Shown here: one piece after another, positions 60,755-64,000 of the stretch
Numbering within the stretch: the stretch's first letter is position 1
Layout of the letters: every line of letters starts with the position of its first letter
NCBI RefSeq assembly: GCF_000155675.2
Contig: NC_020911.1
Span: 1,664,501-1,728,500, forward strand
Origin: Octadecabacter antarcticus 307
Lineage (GTDB): Bacteria > Pseudomonadota > Alphaproteobacteria > Rhodobacterales > Rhodobacteraceae
Direction of reading: 5' to 3'
Length of the DNA stretch: 64,000 bases
The notes under the pieces: model-generated
Told to the model about the DNA's origin: nothing
The model's database searches: none
Seen by the model: only the letters and a program-made list of their open reading frames with translations
Made by a program: the position numbers and the translations under genes

Positions 60755-62310
60755 GCCGTTGGACTTTCTGCAGAAGTGGTGATGCCAGCGGCGTGCCGCA
60801 CCAGTGTTTCAGGCGTCAATTCGTCACCAGCCAGTTCGGCGGCGATCAAGCCGTCGCGCATAACGATGACGCGGTCAGACATACCGATTAGCTCGGGGAT
60901 TTCGGAGCTGACCATGATGACGGACAGGCCCTGCGATGCAAGTTCTGCCATGAATTCATGCACGGCAGCTTTGGACCCGATGTCGATGCCTTTGGTTGGC
61001 TCATCAAGGATAATAACTTGAGGTTGCGTGGCTAGCCATTTGGCAATGATGACTTTTTGTTGGTTACCCCCGGACAGGTTACCAACGTCTTGATCCAGTG
61101 AGGCCGCGCGAAGGTCCAACCGTTCGGAATATTCCCGTGCAAGTTTGAATTCTTCTGCAAGTTGCAGAAAACCCCTTCTTGAGGTGCGACCCAGGGATGG
61201 TAGCGTGATGTTCTGGAAAATCGGTAAACCGGTGATGGCCCCCTGTTTACCACGATCTTCGGGAACGTAGACAATTCCGTTGTTCACCGCGTCAGCTGGG
61301 GAGCGGATAACCCTGATTTCGCCATTGATCCGGCACACGCCCTTGTTTGGCTTGGTGATGCCGAAAAGGGCTTGCATGAATTCGGAACGACCCGCGCCGA
61401 CGAGGCCGTAAAAACCAAGAATTTCACCTCGGTTGAGGGTAAAGTTAATATCGGAAAATTCTGTCGGGTGCGCGTAACCAACGACCTTCAGGACTTCATC
61501 ACCTACGTCATAGATGCGGGCGGGGAAAACCTGATCTACGGAACGGCCAACCATCATCGTGACAAGTTGGTCTTCGGTTATATCGGAAATCACCCCGTCC
61601 CCGACAAATGCGCCGTCACGAAAGACCGTATAACGATCAGCGATACGGAAAATTTCATTGAACTTGTGGCTGATAAACAGGATCGCTTTGCCTTGGGATT
61701 TTAGCGTTTCAACTAAGTCATACAGTTCTTCGATTTCTTTGTGGGACAGTGCTGCAGTGGGTTCATCCATAATCACCACTCGGGCATCCACAGACAGGGC
61801 ACGGGCAATCGCCACGAGGTGTTTGTTAGCAATGCCAAGATCACGCAATTGGGTTTGAGGGCTGAACGGCGCGCCGATATCTTTTAATAATTTGGCAGCA
61901 GCGCGGTGCATTTCACCAGTGTCGATCAGGCCGAGCCGTGTTCGCGGTGCATGACCAATGTAGATGTTTTCAGCGACAGATAATTCATCAAACAGTACCG
62001 TTTCCTGGTGGATTGCGGTGATGCCCACGTCGGCGGCGTCATTGGGTGAAATGAAGGATACAGGTTTACCGTCAATGCGGATGGTGCCGCCGTCAGTGCT
62101 GTAAATGCCGGTAAGGATCTTGACGGTCGTGGATTTACCAGCACCGTTTTCACCGACAAGGGCAGTCACTTGACCGGGGTAAAGGTCCAGCTTTACCTCA
62201 TCCAATGCTTTCACGCCCGGAAAGTTCTTGGTGATCATGTCCATCGACACGACAGGAGGCGCGAGCGAGGTCGTAGTTGGCGAACTGGCTGGCGCGGACT
62301 GCGTCGTCAT
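60751..62310 (-). CDS. rhaT: Rhamnose ABC transporter ATP-binding protein (double ATPase)
   Basis: A ~519-residue sugar-type ATPase with two nucleotide-binding halves. First half: Walker A ALVGENGAGKSTTVKILTGI and Walker B ARVVIMDEPTAALSHKE. Second half: degenerate A site FYGLVGAGRSEFMQALFG, signature GNLSGGNQQKVIIAKWLATQ and IILDEPTKGIDIGSKA. Start 62310 (MTTQSAPASS) is preferred over 62322. It drives RhaP/RhaQ import of rhamnose bound by RhaS. Confidence 0.9.
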   Translation of the reverse strand: MTTQSAPASSPTTTSLAPPVVSMDMITKNFPGVKALDEVKLDLYPGQVTALVGENGAGKSTTVKILTGIYSTDGGTIRIDGKPVSFISPNDAADVGITAIHQETVLFDELSVAENIYIGHAPRTRLGLIDTGEMHRAAAKLLKDIGAPFSPQTQLRDLGIANKHLVAIARALSVDARVVIMDEPTAALSHKEIEELYDLVETLKSQGKAILFISHKFNEIFRIADRYTVFRDGAFVGDGVISDITEDQLVTMMVGRSVDQVFPARIYDVGDEVLKVVGYAHPTEFSDINFTLNRGEILGFYGLVGAGRSEFMQALFGITKPNKGVCRINGEIRVIRSPADAVNNGIVYVPEDRGKQGAITGLPIFQNITLPSLGRTSRRGFLQLAEEFKLAREYSERLDLRAASLDQDVGNLSGGNQQKVIIAKWLATQPQVIILDEPTKGIDIGSKAAVHEFMAELASQGLSVIMVSSEIPELIGMSDRVIVMRDGLIAAELAGDELTPETLVRHAAGITTSAESPTA

Positions 62311-62345
62311 TCGGAACCTCATCGGAGTTTAGGAAACAGGTGTTT

Positions 62346-62372
62346 GGCCCGGCGCGCGTGGTGCGCCGGACC
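62346..62372 (-). repeat. Stem-loop between rhaS and rhaT
   Basis: GGCCCGGCGC and GCGCCGGACC pair with one mismatch around a 7-nt loop. In the transcript it lies between the binding-protein gene and the ATPase gene, without a U-run. Such hairpins often protect the upstream message so that more binding protein is made than permease; that role is inferred. Confidence 0.6.
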
Positions 62373-62388
62373 GATCAGAGAGACGCGT

Positions 62389-63384
62389 TTAGAAAATCGA
62401 CTTGAATTGTTCGATATTGCTGGCGTCGTAAACAAACGGATCAGCCATCGCGCCTTCCATGTTTTCGTCCAGAGTCAAACTGCCCATACGGCCCATTGGA
62501 ACTTTACCACCCGCTGTAGCCTTTACACCATTCTGGCTCAACTCATAGGCCAGCATTGTTGCTGAATATCCTAGATCAATCGGGTTCCAGATTGCGAACG
62601 ACTGCGAGGCACCAGATTCGATTGCACCGGCCATTTCAGACGGCAGGCCAAGGCCCGTGACGTTGACCTGACCAACTTTACCTGCATCCACCACAGCTTG
62701 CGCTGCTGCAACGATACCAACAGACGTTGGCGCGATGATTGCATCAAGGTCAGGATAGGATTGCATCAGGCCTGTGGCCTCACGGTAGGATTTGTCAGCC
62801 AGATCGTCTCCGTAGACCGTTGCGACAACCTCGATGCCAGGATAGTCGCCCATGACAGCCATCATTTCTTCCATCCAGATATTCTGGTTGGTCGATGTCG
62901 TGGTCGCAGACAAAAGCGCCACTTCGCCGCCGTCTGGCAAATGATCTGCGGCCAGCTTGATAATCATGTTACCGATCAACGGGTTGGACGACGGGTTTAG
63001 ATGCAACTGGCGGCCTTCTGGCGCCACGCCGCTGTCCCAGCTGATAACCGTGATCCCGCGCTGCATCGCACGCTGCAATGCAGGCACAAGCGCGTCGGTG
63101 TCGTTCGCCGAAATCGCAATCGCATCGACCTGCTGCGCGATCAATGCGTTGATCACTTCGATCTGGCCCTCGGCGGTGGTGTCGGTCGGACCCGTATAAA
63201 TGATCTCAACATTGCCAAGCTCTGCGGCGGCTTCTTCGGCACCTTCAGCTGCGGCTTCAAAGAACCCGATGCCCAATGCCTTGACGACAATCGCTATGCG
63301 CACATTTTCTTGTGCAAACGCGGGTGAGCCAAGCATTGCGCCAACCAATGCTACGGATGTTGCTAGTTTCTTTAGTACACTCAT
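62389..63384 (-). CDS. rhaS: Rhamnose ABC transporter periplasmic binding protein
   Basis: A 331-residue type 1 periplasmic sugar-binding protein. The signal peptide (KLATSVALVGAMLGSPAFAQ) is followed by FFEAAAEGAEEAAAELGNVE, LIAQQVDAIAISANDTDALV, ITVISWDSGVAPEGRQLHLN and AIIAPTSVGIVAAAQAVVD, matching rhizobial RhaS. First structural gene of the transporter operon, directly after the DeoR-type regulator. Confidence 0.9.
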   Translation of the reverse strand: MSVLKKLATSVALVGAMLGSPAFAQENVRIAIVVKALGIGFFEAAAEGAEEAAAELGNVEIIYTGPTDTTAEGQIEVINALIAQQVDAIAISANDTDALVPALQRAMQRGITVISWDSGVAPEGRQLHLNPSSNPLIGNMIIKLAADHLPDGGEVALLSATTTSTNQNIWMEEMMAVMGDYPGIEVVATVYGDDLADKSYREATGLMQSYPDLDAIIAPTSVGIVAAAQAVVDAGKVGQVNVTGLGLPSEMAGAIESGASQSFAIWNPIDLGYSATMLAYELSQNGVKATAGGKVPMGRMGSLTLDENMEGAMADPFVYDASNIEQFKSIF

Positions 63385-63409
63385 GGTTTCCTCCCTGGAG
63401 TGGTTTCAT

Positions 63410-64000
63410 TCAGGCTGGCAGTTGCGCCATCCCGTCTTTCTGCGCAGCACCTTTCGGCACCACGATCAGTGTCACATCAGCTCGTTCCAGCATGGCCGCA
63501 GTGCGGTCATCAATGCCGTCATCGGTGATGATTGTGTCAATCCGTTCAAGCGGACACAGGATCAAACTTGAACGATTTGCGAATTTACTACTGTCGACCA
63601 GAACGATCAGTTCTTCGGCCTGCCCGATTAGTTTTTCTTCGGCTTGGACCAGCAGCGGGTCTTGTTCCATCAATCCCAATGGCCCAATACCCTGCGCGCC
63701 CATGAACATGCGCTTGGCGTAGAAATTGCGCGTCACATCATTGTCAAACGGCGACAGGATAATGTTCTGTTCGCGGTAGATGATTCCACCAGACAGCATC
63801 ACCGTGTTGCGTGTGTTTTTCAGCAAGTGTTCGGCAATCGGAAACGAGTTGGTAAACACCTGCATACGGCGTGACGCGAGCGGGTGCACCATTTGGAACG
63901 TCGTGGTGCCGCCATTGATGATGATCGGTTCACCGTCGTCGCATAGATCAACTGCAGCGGCGGCAATCGCCTGTTTTTCGGCGCTGTTCATCGTTTCATT
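63410..64000 (-). CDS. rhaR: DeoR-family rhamnose regulator, 5' end beyond window
   Basis: The open frame reaches base 64000 and continues. Visible is the DeoR C-terminal effector domain: EPIIINGGTTTFQMVHPLAS, VMLSGGIIYREQNIILSPF, MFMGAQGIGPLGLMEQDPLL, ELIVLVDSSKFANRSSLILC and TIITDDGI. The N-terminal helix-turn-helix is outside. Position before rhaS matches the rhizobial order rhaR-S-T-P-Q-U-K; there the protein is a negative regulator. Confidence 0.88.
   Translation of the reverse strand, partial: NETMNSAEKQAIAAAAVDLCDDGEPIIINGGTTTFQMVHPLASRRMQVFTNSFPIAEHLLKNTRNTVMLSGGIIYREQNIILSPFDNDVTRNFYAKRMFMGAQGIGPLGLMEQDPLLVQAEEKLIGQAEELIVLVDSSKFANRSSLILCPLERIDTIITDDGIDDRTAAMLERADVTLIVVPKGAAQKDGMAQLPA

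Overview
The window looks like chromosome of a marine Rhodobacteraceae (Roseobacter group, possibly an Octadecabacter- or Loktanella-like genus). This rests on the imuA-imuB-dnaE2 cassette behind a GTTC-N7-GTTC LexA box, a TRAP transporter, a Rhizobium-type rhamnose ABC operon, ctaD, lipB, and insertion-sequence types I associate with this group. The genus is inference; no rRNA is present. Many genes are decaying: at least ten fragments or frameshifted genes, mostly near mobile DNA.

Layout. 1-5.65 kb: SOS mutagenesis operon (imuA, imuB, dnaE2; dnaE2 runs off the left edge). 5.8-9.7 kb: a tightly overlapping four-gene operon (GNAT-like protein, E1/ThiF-like protein, polytopic membrane protein, nitroreductase-like protein) that I cannot match to a named pathway; its first gene is frameshifted and the E1-like protein lacks its nucleotide-binding glycine loop. 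9.7-12.4 kb: di-heme peroxidase, Sel1-repeat protein and a hypothetical. 12.5-21.4 kb: a six-gene catabolic operon (luciferase-like monooxygenase, aldo/keto reductase, flavin reductase, TRAP transporter QMP) divergent from a GntR regulator and a Gfo/Idh/MocA oxidoreductase, with a PhyH-type dioxygenase alongside. 21.5-39.6 kb: mostly housekeeping genes (parE, UbiH-type hydroxylase, HAD nucleotidase, carA, GatB/YqeY, ctaD, lipB) plus an exopolysaccharide-type glycosyltransferase, with pseudogenes of a group III truncated hemoglobin and a possible DUF6502 protein.

39.7-52.6 kb: a decayed accessory region beginning at tRNA-Leu(GAG). It holds a dead tyrosine integrase, a phage DUF2303 fragment, two IS3-family remnants, an IS6-family element, an electrophile/peroxide-response operon under a NemR-like TetR regulator, and a small replication-type module (AlpA-like HTH protein, hypothetical proteins, RepA-like ATPase) followed by a perfect 23-bp palindrome. 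The IS3 remnants are interrupted by ten copies of an unrecognised ~37-41-bp hairpin element, in both orientations, with covarying stems; I consider this the most novel signal in the window.

52.6-64 kb: flavodoxin-like protein, htpG with a possible heat-shock promoter, a NUDIX hydrolase, a helicase C-terminal fragment, and the rhamnose operon rhaR-S-T-P-Q-U-K on the minus strand, with rhaR cut by the right edge. The helicase fragment sits where further rhamnose catabolic genes might be expected.
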